Part shown: piece after piece, positions 42,558 through 51,861 of the stretch | Position numbering within the stretch: position 1 is the first letter of the stretch | Layout of the letters: the number at the start of each line of letters is the position of its first letter | DNA from: Opitutaceae bacterium | Lineage (GTDB): Bacteria; Verrucomicrobiota; Verrucomicrobiia; Opitutales; Opitutaceae | Assembly (NCBI GenBank): GCA_005792355.1 | Contig: SXSC01000282.1 | Location: 1 to 64,000, forward strand | Reading direction: 5' to 3' | DNA: 64,000 nucleotides | Made by a program: the position numbers and the translations under genes | The notes under the pieces: generated by a model | Seen by the model: only the letters and a program-made list of their open reading frames with translations | Told to the model about the DNA's origin: nothing | The model's database searches: none

Positions 42558-45473
42558 ATGATCGGGCGATGCGTCCGGCGCCCGCTGGCCGGCCTTGCGC
42601 GACCGCGCCTCGGGCTGCCAGCATCCCGGACCGTGCCGCCTTCCGCCTCCAGTTTTCGCCGCCATTTCCTCCCGTGGGACGGGCCGTGGCTGCCGCAGGT
42701 GGCGGCGTGGCTGGCGCACGGCTGGGCCGGGCCGGGGCCGCTCGATCTCTCGCGGGTGCTCGCGGTGGTGCCGACCCGGCAGGCGGGGCGGCGGTTGCGC
42801 GAGGCGCTGGCGGAGCACGCCGCGGCGCGCGGCTCCGCGGTGTTCCCGCCGCGTACGCACACCCCGGATACGCTGCTGGCGGCCGGCGTGGCGACACCGG
42901 AGGTCGCGTCCCGGCTCGAGGCGCTGCTGGCGTGGGCCGCGGTGCTGCGCGAGGTGGACCTCGCGGCGGTGCCCGACGTCCTGCCGATCGCGCCGCCGCG
43001 CCGCGATTTCCCGTGGGCGTGGCGGCTCGCGGAGAGTTTGTCCCGGTTGCAAACCCAGCTCGCGGAGGGCGGGCTCGGCCTGGCGGATGTCGCCCCGCGC
43101 GCCGGTGACGCCTTTCCCGAGGCGGAGCGCTGGCGGCAGCTGGCCGGGCTCGAGCGGGCGCAGATCGAAAAACTCGCCACGCTTGGTCGCCGCGAACCGC
43201 ATGCGGCGCGGCGGACCGGGGCACGCGAATCCGCGCCGCCGGAGGGCATCGATCGCGTAGTCGTCCTCGGTGCGCCGGATCCCCTGCCGCTCGCCCTCGA
43301 CCTGTTACGCCGGTGGGCCGGGGCCGTCCCGGTGGAAATCGTGATCCACGCGCCGGCGACGGAAGCGGCGGCGTTCGATGACGCGGGCCGGCCGCTCGCC
43401 GCCGCCTGGTCCACGCGGGTCCTGGTGCGGGCGGACTTCGAGCGGCACGTTCACCTCTGCATCGATCCGGCGGCGGAAGCCGAGCGGGTGGCGGCGTTCG
43501 CGCGCGGTTACGCCCAGCCCGACGGACGGCTGGCGATCGGCGTGGCGGATGCGGAGGTCGTGCCGCCGTTGGAGAACGAACTTTCCCGCGCCGCGATCGC
43601 GAGCTACAATCCCGAAGGGCGCGGGCGACGTGGCGAGGGCCTCCACGCGCTGCTGACCGCGCTGGCGGCTCTGGCGCGCGACCCGACGGGCGACGTGGTG
43701 GCGACGCTGGCGCGATGTCCGGATTTCCTGGCGGCCCTGCGCGGGCGTTTTGGCGAGGGCTTCGCGACGACCCGGTTTCTGGCGGAGCTCGATGAGGTGA
43801 GGGCGCGTCACCTGCCGGCGAATCTCACGGCGTGGCGACGGGCGGTCACCGCGAAGGAAGCGCACCTCGCGCGGGCGCTGGGGTTGATCGAGGATCTGCA
43901 GGCGACGCTGGCGCACGGCGCATTTCCGGACCACGCGATCGCGGCGCTCAACGAGCTGTTTCGCGATCGCCGTTTCGATTTGGCGCGGCCGGAGGACGCG
44001 CGCGCGGCCGGGGGTGTGGCGGCGTGGCGCGAGGTGATGCGCGAATGCGCGGCGGCGGCGGAGTTGTTCCCCGAAACGCCGCCGGGCGAGTGGTGGGACG
44101 TGGCGCTGCGCATGTTTGGCGAAGGTCGGCGGACCGAGGAAAAAGCCGCCGGGGCGCTCGAATTGCAGGGCTGGCTCGAACTGCTGTGGGAGGACGCGCC
44201 GCATCTCGTCGTCGCGGGGCTCAACGACGGGCTGGTGCCCGAGGCGGTGGTCGGCGATGCGTTTCTGCCGGAGTCGTTGCGCGAGCGGCTCGGACTGAAA
44301 ACCAACGCGGCGCGGTTCGCGCGCGACGCGTATCTGTTGCAGGCGATCGCGGCGTCGCGTCAGGCCGGTTCGACAGGCTCACGGCAGGCCGCCGGCCGGC
44401 TCGATCTGCTTTTCGCGAAAACGTCCGCGGCCGGTGACCCGCTGCGTCCGTCCCGGCTGCTCCTGCGCTGTGACGACGCGGAATTACCGCGGCGGGTGGC
44501 CTTCCTCTTCCGGGCGGTCGAGGCAACGCGACCGAATCGGCCGTGGACGCGCACCTGGAAGCTCGCCCCACGCCGTACCGCACCGCCGGCGCGGGTGCCG
44601 GTGACGGGGCTGCGGGCGTGGCTCGCGTGTCCGTTCCGATTTTACCTGCAGCACGTGCTGCGCATGGAGGCAGTTGATCCGGCGAAGGACGAACTCGACG
44701 CGCGGGATTTCGGCACGTTGTGCCATACGGCGCTTGAGGCGATGGCGCGGGAGCCGGCGTTGCGGGACTGCACGGATGAGGCGGTCCTGCGCGAATTCCT
44801 GCTGGGGGAACTGGAACGGGTGGCGCGGACGCGGTTTGGCGACGAGCTCACGCTGCCGCTGATCGTGCAGCTGGAGTCGGCGCGGCAACGGCTCGCGCGC
44901 GCGGCGGCGGTCCAGGCGCGGGAACAGGCGGCGGGTTGGCGGATCGAGCGCGTCGAGTGGGCGTTTGCGCTCGATCTCGGAGGGCTCGAAGTGCGCGGCA
45001 AGATCGACCGCGTCGACCGCCACGGGCCGACCGGCGCGTGCCGCGTGATTGACTACAAGACCTCCGACCTGGCGAGTCCGCCGCAGAAGTCGCACCTTCG
45101 TCCGCGGCGCGCCGGGGACGAGCTCCGGCCGGCGTGGGCGGGAGTCACGCTGCACGGCCGCGACCACGTGTGGGCCGATTTGCAGCTACCGCTGTACCTG
45201 CGGGCGATCGGACGGGAGCCGGACGGAGCGGCGTCACTGACTTGTGGATACTTCAACCTGCCGAAGGCGGCGGGCGAGACGGCGCTGGCCCCGTGGCCGG
45301 AACTGGGTGGGGAGTTGCTGGCGTCCGCCGCCGCGTGCGCGGACGGGGTGGCGGCGGCGATCCGCGCGGGGGAGTTCTGGCCGCCGGCGGAGGACGCGAC
45401 GGGGCGGGATGCGTTTGCGATGCTGTTCCATCACGGGACGGCGGAGAGTGTGGCGTGGGAGGTCAAGCGATGA
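42558..45473 (+). CDS. AddB/RexB-like PD-(D/E)XK nuclease subunit
   Basis: A 971-residue protein resembling the AddB class: a long inactivated-helicase-like N-terminal region (LSRVLAVVPTRQAGRRLREA, with no Walker A lysine motif) and a C-terminal PD-(D/E)XK nuclease. Nuclease residues are visible as Asp817 (GKIDRVD), Asp832 and Lys834 (VIDYKTS), preceded by GLRAWLACPFRFYLQHVLRM. In AddB the Cys of CPFRF and three C-terminal cysteines hold a 4Fe-4S cluster; here the later three are absent. Partner of the helicase at 45470 (four-base overlap). Together they should resect double-strand breaks for recombination. The N-terminal start is uncertain. Confidence 0.85.
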   Translation: MIGRCVRRPLAGLARPRLGLPASRTVPPSASSFRRHFLPWDGPWLPQVAAWLAHGWAGPGPLDLSRVLAVVPTRQAGRRLREALAEHAAARGSAVFPPRTHTPDTLLAAGVATPEVASRLEALLAWAAVLREVDLAAVPDVLPIAPPRRDFPWAWRLAESLSRLQTQLAEGGLGLADVAPRAGDAFPEAERWRQLAGLERAQIEKLATLGRREPHAARRTGARESAPPEGIDRVVVLGAPDPLPLALDLLRRWAGAVPVEIVIHAPATEAAAFDDAGRPLAAAWSTRVLVRADFERHVHLCIDPAAEAERVAAFARGYAQPDGRLAIGVADAEVVPPLENELSRAAIASYNPEGRGRRGEGLHALLTALAALARDPTGDVVATLARCPDFLAALRGRFGEGFATTRFLAELDEVRARHLPANLTAWRRAVTAKEAHLARALGLIEDLQATLAHGAFPDHAIAALNELFRDRRFDLARPEDARAAGGVAAWREVMRECAAAAELFPETPPGEWWDVALRMFGEGRRTEEKAAGALELQGWLELLWEDAPHLVVAGLNDGLVPEAVVGDAFLPESLRERLGLKTNAARFARDAYLLQAIAASRQAGSTGSRQAAGRLDLLFAKTSAAGDPLRPSRLLLRCDDAELPRRVAFLFRAVEATRPNRPWTRTWKLAPRRTAPPARVPVTGLRAWLACPFRFYLQHVLRMEAVDPAKDELDARDFGTLCHTALEAMAREPALRDCTDEAVLREFLLGELERVARTRFGDELTLPLIVQLESARQRLARAAAVQAREQAAGWRIERVEWAFALDLGGLEVRGKIDRVDRHGPTGACRVIDYKTSDLASPPQKSHLRPRRAGDELRPAWAGVTLHGRDHVWADLQLPLYLRAIGREPDGAASLTCGYFNLPKAAGETALAPWPELGGELLASAAACADGVAAAIRAGEFWPPAEDATGRDAFAMLFHHGTAESVAWEVKR

Positions 45474-48400
45474 ACGCGCGGCACGTGATGATCCGCGCAT
45501 CGGCAGGGTCCGGGAAAACCTATGCGCTGACCAACCGTTTTGTGGCGCTGCTGGCGCGCGGGGCGCCGCCGGACCGGATCGTCGCGCTGACGTTCACGCG
45601 CAAGGCGGCGGGAGAGTTTTTCGACGAGATCCTCCAAAAGCTGGCGGGCGCGGCGGGGGACGCGACGCGGGCGGCGGAGCTGGCGCGCGAACTCGGACGG
45701 ACGTCGCTCCAAGCCGGGGATTTTCAGCGGATGCTGCGCAGCGTGGCGGAGGCGATGCCCCGCCTGCGCCTTGGCACGCTGGACGGTTTTTTCGGACGGA
45801 TTGCGCGGGCGTTTCCGCTCGAGCTCGGGCTGACGGGGGATTTCGAGATCCTGCAGGAGCATGCGGCGCGGAGCGAACGGCGGCGGGTGTGGCAGCGGAT
45901 GTTTGCGCGGGCACCGCATGGGCTCGACGCCGCGCAGCGCGAATTCATCGAAGCCTTCAAACGCGCGACGTTCGGCACGGAGGAAAAAGGGATTGGCGCG
46001 CGGTTGGATGCGTTTCTCGACGAGCATCAGGAGAAATATCTCTCGGCGCCGGCGGTCGCGCGGTGGGGCGACGCAGAACGGATCTGGCCGGAAGGCTGTG
46101 GGTGGCTCGCGCCGACGGCGGAAAAGCCGGCCGCCGCGGTGGCGACCTTGCGGGGGATGCTGGCCCGCCGCGGGCTGCCGGAGAAACAGCTCGCGCGCTG
46201 GGCAGCGTGCTTTGCGGCGCTGGCCGGGTGGTCGCCGGGGGCCCCGCTGCCCGAGGCGGTGGAATATCTGTTGAAAAACGCGCTGCTGGTGTGGGACGAT
46301 GTCCGGCGCGGGTCGGCGGAGATCACGGTGGAACGGAAAAAAGTTTCGCTGGGGCCGGAGGAATGCGCGCCGCTCGCGGTGATTGTGACCCACGTGATCG
46401 CCGGGGAGCTGGCGCGGCGGCTGGAGACGACGCGCGGGATCCACGCGGTGCTGCGGAGCTACGAGACGGTTTACCACGACGCGGTGCGGCGCGGCGGGAA
46501 ACTGACGTTTGGCGACGTGCAGCGCCTGCTGCTGCCGGAGGTGAGCGGCGAAGTGCTCACGCGGTCCGCCGCGGAAGGGGAGGGCGGCCGGCTGCTGATC
46601 GATTACCGGCTGGATGCGCAATTCGATCACTGGCTGCTTGACGAGTTTCAGGACACGAGCTTTGGCCAGTGGCGGATTTTGGAAAACCTGATCGACGAGG
46701 CCGTGCAGGATGCCACGGGGGAAAGGAGTTTTTTCTGTGTCGGCGATGTGAAGCAGGCGATCTTCACGTGGCGCGAGGGCGATCCGCGGCTGTTTCGCGA
46801 CATCCTCGAACGTTATAATCAGGCGGCGCCAGGCACGATCGGGGAGGAGCACCTGATACGATCGTGGCGATCGGGACCGGCGATCATTGAAATGGTCAAC
46901 GCCGTGTTTGGCCGCGGCGACGTGATGGAGGGGCTGTTCCCCGGTCCGGCGAGCGCCGACTGGAATCGCGAATGGCTGGCCCATGAGTCGGCCGTGCCGC
47001 AGTTCGGCGGGCACGCGGCGTGGTTGCACGCCGACGAAGAGGAGGAGCGGTTGTCGCTCGCCGTCCGGTTGCTGCATGAGATCCGCCCGCTGGAACGTGG
47101 TCTGGAGTGCGCGGTGCTGGTGCAGACCAATGCGATGGCGGCGACGGTCGCGGATTATCTGCGCCGGGAGGGCGGCATTCCGGCCATCGCGGAATCGGAT
47201 CTCCACGTGGGCACCGACAATCCGCTCGGTGCGGCGTTGCTCGCGCTGGTGCAGATGGCGGCGCATCCAGGTGACACGCTGGCGCGCGAACACGTGGCGA
47301 TGACGCCCCTGGCCGGTTTACTCGCGCGGGCGGGCCTGGCGACGCCCGAGGCGATCACGCTGGGCGTGCTGGGGCAAATTCACGCGGAAGGCTTCGCCCG
47401 CACGCTGGAGCACTGGTTGCGCGAGTTGGAGGCCACGTTTGCCTCCGACGATGCGTTTTCACACGAACGCGGACGGCAATTGGTCGCGGCGGCGGCGCTC
47501 TTCGATGCCACTGGCAGCCGCGACGTGGCGGAATTTGTGGTGTTCGTGCAACGGCATGCGGTCCGCGGGGCGGAGGTGGCGGGCGCGGTGAGGGTGATGA
47601 CCATTCACAAGTCCAAGGGGCTGGGCTTCGATGTCGTGCTGCTGCCGGATCTGGAAGGCCAGCGAATCGACCAGCGGCGGGGGGGCCTGGCCGTGCAGCG
47701 GGCGCCGGATCGCACGGTGGAATGGGTGCTGGAGTTGCCGCCGAAGCTGATCTTCTCGCAGGATGCGACCTTGAGCGACCATGTTCGTGCGGCGGAGGCG
47801 GAGGCGGCCTATGAGGCCCTCGCACTTCTCTATGTGGGGCTGACGCGGGCCAAGCGCGGAATGTATGTGATTACGACTCCGCCGGGAAAGTCGGAGTCGA
47901 GAAACTACCGGAAGCTCCTCGCGTCGACGCTGGGGGATAAGACTTGGTCGGCGGGCGATCCGCGATGGTTTGAGGCGATCCCGATCCTGGCCGCGACAAA
48001 GCCCGCCGAGAGCGTTCGGGCGGAGGTGGTCGCCGCGGACCGTGCTCCACGGCGACCGGCCCGACGGCCGTCGGCGGAGAAGGGCGGGGTGGTGCAGGCG
48101 GCGCAGCTGTTTGCACTCGAAGGTGCGGGGGCGCGGGCGGCTGAATTTGGCACGGCGGTGCACACGTTGCTGGCTGAAATGGAGTGGGGTGGGCCGCCGC
48201 CGGTCGCGGCGTGGAGGGCTCGCGGGGTGCCGGCGGGAGCCGTCAACGAAGCGGTCGCGTGTCTGCAGGCTCCGGCGTTGGCGGGCGTCTGGCAGCAGCC
48301 ACCCGGGGGAGAAGTGTGGCGGGAGCGGGCGTTTGAAATTGTGCTCGATGGCGCCTGGGTGACGGGGGTGTTTGACCGGGTGGTGGTGTCCCGCGCCGCG

Positions 48401-48613
48401 GATGGTCGGGTCAGCGGAGTGTGCGTGTACGATTTCAAGACCGACCGGGTGGAGGACGAAACCCAGCTGGCGGAGGGCCTCAGGAGGCATGAGACACAGC
48501 TGAACACCTACCGGCGGGTGGCCGCCGCGATGACGGGCGTGCCGGCCGAAGTGGTCCGGTGCGAGCTGGTCTTCACTTTCAGGCAAAGATCCGTTCCGGT
48601 CCCAACGCGGTAA
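45470..48613 (+). CDS. AddA/RecB-like UvrD-family helicase-nuclease
   Basis: A 1,047-residue motor and nuclease. Helicase motifs: Walker A ASAGSGKT (Lys16), TFTRKAAGEFFDEI, motif II LLDEFQDTSFGQW (Asp391-Glu392), GDVKQAIFTWREGDP, VMTIHKSKGLGFDVVLLPDL and LYVGLTRAKRGMYVIT. The C-terminal RecB-type nuclease has GVFDRV (Asp969) and VYDFKTD (Asp988, Lys990), followed by ETQLNTYRR. Translation starts in an ATGA overlap with the AddB-like gene, so the two subunits are made together. ATP-driven unwinding and cutting of DNA ends to load RecA is the expected role; Chi recognition cannot be judged. Confidence 0.92.
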   Translation: MNARHVMIRASAGSGKTYALTNRFVALLARGAPPDRIVALTFTRKAAGEFFDEILQKLAGAAGDATRAAELARELGRTSLQAGDFQRMLRSVAEAMPRLRLGTLDGFFGRIARAFPLELGLTGDFEILQEHAARSERRRVWQRMFARAPHGLDAAQREFIEAFKRATFGTEEKGIGARLDAFLDEHQEKYLSAPAVARWGDAERIWPEGCGWLAPTAEKPAAAVATLRGMLARRGLPEKQLARWAACFAALAGWSPGAPLPEAVEYLLKNALLVWDDVRRGSAEITVERKKVSLGPEECAPLAVIVTHVIAGELARRLETTRGIHAVLRSYETVYHDAVRRGGKLTFGDVQRLLLPEVSGEVLTRSAAEGEGGRLLIDYRLDAQFDHWLLDEFQDTSFGQWRILENLIDEAVQDATGERSFFCVGDVKQAIFTWREGDPRLFRDILERYNQAAPGTIGEEHLIRSWRSGPAIIEMVNAVFGRGDVMEGLFPGPASADWNREWLAHESAVPQFGGHAAWLHADEEEERLSLAVRLLHEIRPLERGLECAVLVQTNAMAATVADYLRREGGIPAIAESDLHVGTDNPLGAALLALVQMAAHPGDTLAREHVAMTPLAGLLARAGLATPEAITLGVLGQIHAEGFARTLEHWLRELEATFASDDAFSHERGRQLVAAAALFDATGSRDVAEFVVFVQRHAVRGAEVAGAVRVMTIHKSKGLGFDVVLLPDLEGQRIDQRRGGLAVQRAPDRTVEWVLELPPKLIFSQDATLSDHVRAAEAEAAYEALALLYVGLTRAKRGMYVITTPPGKSESRNYRKLLASTLGDKTWSAGDPRWFEAIPILAATKPAESVRAEVVAADRAPRRPARRPSAEKGGVVQAAQLFALEGAGARAAEFGTAVHTLLAEMEWGGPPPVAAWRARGVPAGAVNEAVACLQAPALAGVWQQPPGGEVWRERAFEIVLDGAWVTGVFDRVVVSRAADGRVSGVCVYDFKTDRVEDETQLAEGLRRHETQLNTYRRVAAAMTGVPAEVVRCELVFTFRQRSVPVPTR

Positions 48614-48673
48614 AATCGGCTTTACAGCGTATCGGACGGGGCGCACGGTGACCGTTCGCTAAATTAAACCACC

Positions 48674-48775
48674 ATGGGTAACCTGAAAAAGAAACGTCGT
48701 TTGAAGATGAACAAGCATAAGCGCCGAAAGCGCTTGAAGTCGAACCGCCACAAGAAGCGTACGTGGCAGAAGTAG
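48674..48775 (+). CDS. Small basic ribosomal protein, bS22/AURKAIP1-COX24-like (33 residues)
   Basis: A 33-residue peptide, [20 protein letters not shown] followed by [13 protein letters not shown], more than half Lys and Arg. The layout (MG-x-x-KKKRR-x-KM-x-KHK-x-RK) matches the COX24/AURKAIP1 domain proteins, which include actinobacterial bS22 and mitochondrial mS38, and are small-subunit ribosomal components near the decoding region. A strong terminator follows at 48816, supporting a real short transcript. The ATG has CCACC before it, with no Shine-Dalgarno, like most genes here. It is short enough to be missed by automatic annotation. Confidence 0.82.
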   Translation: MGNLKKKRRLKMNKHKRRKRLKSNRHKKRTWQK

Positions 48776-48815
48776 ACGGCGCGTTTATCCCCCTCATTCG
48801 ATTTTGATACCCAAA

Positions 48816-48849
48816 GACCCGTTGCCGACCGGCGACGGGTCTTGTTTTT
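48816..48849 (+). terminator. Rho-independent terminator after the bS22-like gene
   Basis: GACCCGTTGCC (48816-48826) pairs with GGCGACGGGTC (48831-48841, one G-U), followed by TTGTTTTT. The rest of the 326-base gap to the pilM gene (48776-49101) contains a GC palindrome near 48865-48890 and an AT-rich stretch at about 48915-48935; I see no clear promoter. Confidence 0.85.
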
Positions 48850-49101
48850 CGATGGCGTAGGAGGGCGGCTCCGCCCGGCCGCCGGTGGCGAGATTTCCGC
48901 TGAAAACCGACGCGGCTGAATAAATAGTAAATGGTTTGTTCCTCCGGCAAATGCCCAACGTTTGATCTTGTAACATCGGGGTGGATTCGGAAGCTTTTGC
49001 GTCCGGTTTGCGATGCGGCTTTTACAATCGACGTCTGGCTCACCTAGCAAAAACACCCTAGTCTTGCCCTCCCACATCTAAACGAGAGCCGAATACCACG
49101 C

Positions 49102-50154
49102 ATGCTCTTTTCCAAGAAAGCCAAAGGGTTCTTCGTCGAATTCAACGATCATGCGGTGATGTTTGCCCGGACCTCGGGCTTGAGTGCGCCATTTGAGGTG
49201 GAAGACCTGAGGGAGTGTGTGCCGAACGACCCGGCGGCGCTGGCGGAGGCGATCCGGCAGATTCAGCCGAAAAAGAGTCCCAGTGGGTACCTGCATGCGA
49301 CCGTCGGGATTTTTCCGGCGAAACGACTGGTGCGGCGGCATTCGTTGGAGCTGAAGCGAACGAAGGAACCCGGCTACTTTGCCGAACTCTGCTCCCAGCA
49401 GTTCCGCATCGAGCAGGACAAGTATTCCATCGCCATCCTTAATGCGAACGACGGGTCAGATTACGACGTGGCCAAGAGCACGCAAAAGGATGTCATTTTT
49501 TGCGGACTGCCGACGGAAGACGTCAATGCGATCCAGGCGTCATTGCTCGAAAGCGGCATCTACCCCGAACGCCTGGAACTTGGCTCCATGGCGGTCCTCG
49601 GCGGGGTGGTCGACTACCTGGCGCAGGCCAAGTCGAAGAGCCCCACGCTCGTCCTCGAAATCGGCGCGGATGCGACGCACTCCTTCATCCTGACCGCGGG
49701 TGGAGCGGAGGCCTCCCGGCCGATCCCGCAGGGCCTCGATGCGATGGTGCCCATCGTGCAAAAAGAACTCGGACTCAAGGATGAGGAGTCGGCGCGAAAG
49801 CTTTTTTATTCAAACACCTTCGATTTCACCGGCATGGGGCCTTTGCTGACGAAGCGGCTGCTCAAGGAACTGCAGTCTTCGATTGGTTTCTACGAAGTCC
49901 AGACGGGCCAGTCGGTCGGTCAGGTGCTGTGTACGCAGCTCTCGCCCAAGCTGGGCTGGCTCGACGCGGCCATCGCGACCTCCCTGGGTATTCCCAGCTT
50001 GAAGATCGACCCGGCCGCGTGGCTTCAGTCCCGCCAGATTTCCATCCCGGAGGTCTTGGTAAAGGTCACGCAGGACGTCCGTTGGCTCGGCATCCTCGGC
50101 CTCATGGCCCAATACAACGCTGTCCATGCTGTCCCTGCTGAAGAAAAAAAGTGA
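49102..50154 (+). CDS. pilM: PilM-like actin-fold pilus assembly protein
   Basis: A 350-residue cytoplasmic protein, first gene of a pilM-N-O-P-Q-like operon. It resembles PilM/GspL-type actin-like ATPases: GFFVEFNDHAVMFARTSG at the N-terminus corresponds to the first phosphate-binding strand, and LVLEIGADATHSFILTAGG to the second, followed by RPIPQGLDAMVPIVQKELGL. Overall identity to classical PilM looks low, so the call leans on fold motifs and gene order. In type IV pili PilM binds the cytoplasmic tail of PilN and links the ring to the motor. The ATG at 49102 is the first after the upstream gap. Confidence 0.82.
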   Translation: MLFSKKAKGFFVEFNDHAVMFARTSGLSAPFEVEDLRECVPNDPAALAEAIRQIQPKKSPSGYLHATVGIFPAKRLVRRHSLELKRTKEPGYFAELCSQQFRIEQDKYSIAILNANDGSDYDVAKSTQKDVIFCGLPTEDVNAIQASLLESGIYPERLELGSMAVLGGVVDYLAQAKSKSPTLVLEIGADATHSFILTAGGAEASRPIPQGLDAMVPIVQKELGLKDEESARKLFYSNTFDFTGMGPLLTKRLLKELQSSIGFYEVQTGQSVGQVLCTQLSPKLGWLDAAIATSLGIPSLKIDPAAWLQSRQISIPEVLVKVTQDVRWLGILGLMAQYNAVHAVPAEEKK

Positions 50155-50755
50155 CGCCTCCGCCGCGCCGGCGTTGCCGAACTGGCACCCGAATTTCCGC
50201 AATTATGAAAAATTGCCGGACATCAAGGTCGTGCGCACGGCGTTCTTCGTCAACGGCGCCGCGGTGTCGCTCGCGCTGGCGTTGGGGATTTTCTTTGGTT
50301 TCAAGGAATGGCAGCTGCGGGTCGTGAAGATCCAGATTGCCGAGGAACAGCGAAAGATTGATCGCGACAAGCGGCCAAGCGATCTGGCGATTGCGCAGTA
50401 CAAAAAATTTCAGACTGAGGAAGCCCGCATCAACGAGGTGGCGGCGTTCGTCAAATCGAAGCAGTTGGTATCCGGCCTGTTGATGCGATTGGGTGAGACC
50501 CTGCCGAACAACATCGCGATCGACAACGTCGACCTGCGGGCTGACGGGATGGCGCTGCGCCTCTCCGTGCGGGGAGATGCCGTCAAGGCGAGCGGTTACG
50601 CGACGGCCTATCTGGACCAGCTCAAGGCGGACAAGGAACTTTCGAATTTTGGCGAGTTTACTTGGACGGGCCAGCCCACCCGCAATCCGTCGACCGGCCG
50701 GATGGCGGTTGAATTCAGCCTGAAGTTGAAGCCGGCGACGGAGGTGAAAAAATAA
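50126..50755 (+). CDS. pilN: PilN-like inner-membrane pilus assembly protein
   Basis: A 209-residue bitopic protein. The first 35 or so residues are cytoplasmic (NWHPNFRNYEKLPDIKVVRT), one membrane helix lies at about 41-61 (FFVNGAAVSLALALGIFFGF), and the periplasmic part begins with a coiled coil and ends in a ferredoxin-like fold, as in PilN/GspL C-terminal domains. The gene overlaps the end of pilM by 29 bases and is directly followed by pilO. In the family the tail binds PilM and the periplasmic domain pairs with PilO. Confidence 0.82.
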   Translation: MLSLLKKKSDASAAPALPNWHPNFRNYEKLPDIKVVRTAFFVNGAAVSLALALGIFFGFKEWQLRVVKIQIAEEQRKIDRDKRPSDLAIAQYKKFQTEEARINEVAAFVKSKQLVSGLLMRLGETLPNNIAIDNVDLRADGMALRLSVRGDAVKASGYATAYLDQLKADKELSNFGEFTWTGQPTRNPSTGRMAVEFSLKLKPATEVKK

Positions 50756-51315
50756 TGACCAGCGCGGAACAAATTGCCCTGCTCAAGAAGAACCCGATCA
50801 GCGTGGGGTGTGGCGTGTTGAGCCTGCTGCTGGTGGCGGGGATCTATTTTCGGAGCGACGAAATCCCGACGGCTGAGGCTGAACTGGTGCAGAAGATCGC
50901 CGACGCGGAGCGTCTGGCCGTGAATCTCAAGTATTCTGAGAAACTGAAGGAACAGCTCGATGCCCTGGTGGTGGCCAATAAGGAAATCGACTCGCGCATC
51001 ATTCGGGCCAGCCAGGTCGGCACCAACACCCAGTACTTTTACAAACTTGAGAGCGACACCGGGGTAAAGCTCGTCGAGTTCCGCCCAATGACGTTCTCCG
51101 CCCCGGCCAAAGGGGCCAAGAACAGCTACACCCCGGTGGGTTTTGCCGTGTCGGTTCAGGGCAGCCTGCCCCAAGTTCTTGATTTTCTGCGCTTGCTCGA
51201 AGGGGGTGCGCACTACTCGCGGGTGTTGCTCGCGTCGGTCTCCGGCAACATGACGAACCGCAAGGCGCTGCTGACCCTGCAAATCAACCACCTCGAACTT
51301 CTCGGTTTACCATGA
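50755..51315 (+). CDS. pilO: PilO-like inner-membrane pilus assembly protein
   Basis: A 186-residue bitopic protein: short cytoplasmic start, membrane helix at about 16-32 (VGCGVLSLLLVAGIYF), a coiled coil (AEAELVQKIADAERLAVNLK) and a C-terminal ferredoxin-like domain with GSLPQVLDFLRLLEGG. A good ribosome site (GGAGGTG) lies eight bases before the ATG, which overlaps the pilN stop by one base. The order and topology match PilO, which heterodimerises with PilN and connects to PilP. Confidence 0.82.
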   Translation: MTSAEQIALLKKNPISVGCGVLSLLLVAGIYFRSDEIPTAEAELVQKIADAERLAVNLKYSEKLKEQLDALVVANKEIDSRIIRASQVGTNTQYFYKLESDTGVKLVEFRPMTFSAPAKGAKNSYTPVGFAVSVQGSLPQVLDFLRLLEGGAHYSRVLLASVSGNMTNRKALLTLQINHLELLGLP

Positions 51316-51860
51316 AGACGCTGCCCGTGTTCGTAGGAGTCCTTTTCTTGTCGGTCACTGTCCCGGGTTGGGGCGCGGCCGCGCGCATCACCTCTGATTT
51401 GGTGCCACTGCAAAAACGGCAGTCGACCTTGGAGACCGCCGAAGGACTCGCGCGCCGCAAGGCCCCGGATCCGGTCCCGGCGGATATTGCTTCGCCCTTC
51501 AATCCGGTCGATTTCGACAAACCGGATCCATCCGACGTCCCAGTGGTTTCGAAAACGACGGGACCCGGTGGGGCGGCGAGTGGTACGCCGGCGGTTGCCC
51601 AGCCAGCGGCGCCGCCGACGGATCGCAAGATTCTTGAGATCCTGGCTGCACAGATTCTGCCCACGGGAATGATTCGGCGAGGAGCCTCGCCCGTGCTCAC
51701 TTTCCCCAAAGGCATCAAGGCGATGGAAATCGGTACACGCTTCACAGCGGGGTATGAGAATCAGGATTACGAGCTCGAACTCGTGGCCATCGACCAAACT
51801 ACTTTCACGCTTCGCTACCGCGGCGAGGACATCATCCGGCCCATCAAACCTGTCCGCTAA
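51312..51860 (+). CDS. PilP-position periplasmic protein
   Basis: A 182-residue exported protein with signal peptide MKTLPVFVGVLFLSVTVPGW-GAAA. A Pro/Ala/Gly-rich linker (about 70-105) leads to a small C-terminal beta domain (RKILEILAAQILPTGMIRRG to LRYRGEDIIRPIKPVR). It occupies the pilP place between pilO and pilQ, overlaps pilO by four bases and stops one base before the secretin ATG. Classical PilP is a lipoprotein with a small beta domain that binds the secretin N0 region; I see no lipobox cysteine, so equivalence rests on position and size. Confidence 0.72.
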   Translation: MKTLPVFVGVLFLSVTVPGWGAAARITSDLVPLQKRQSTLETAEGLARRKAPDPVPADIASPFNPVDFDKPDPSDVPVVSKTTGPGGAASGTPAVAQPAAPPTDRKILEILAAQILPTGMIRRGASPVLTFPKGIKAMEIGTRFTAGYENQDYELELVAIDQTTFTLRYRGEDIIRPIKPVR

Positions 51861-51861
51861 C

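Noticed and set aside
42350..43414. N-terminal extension of the histidine kinase frame
   Set aside because: Overlaps the AddB-like gene on the other strand and encodes Ser/Arg/Pro-rich sequence; the first membrane helix lies after the ATG at 42349.
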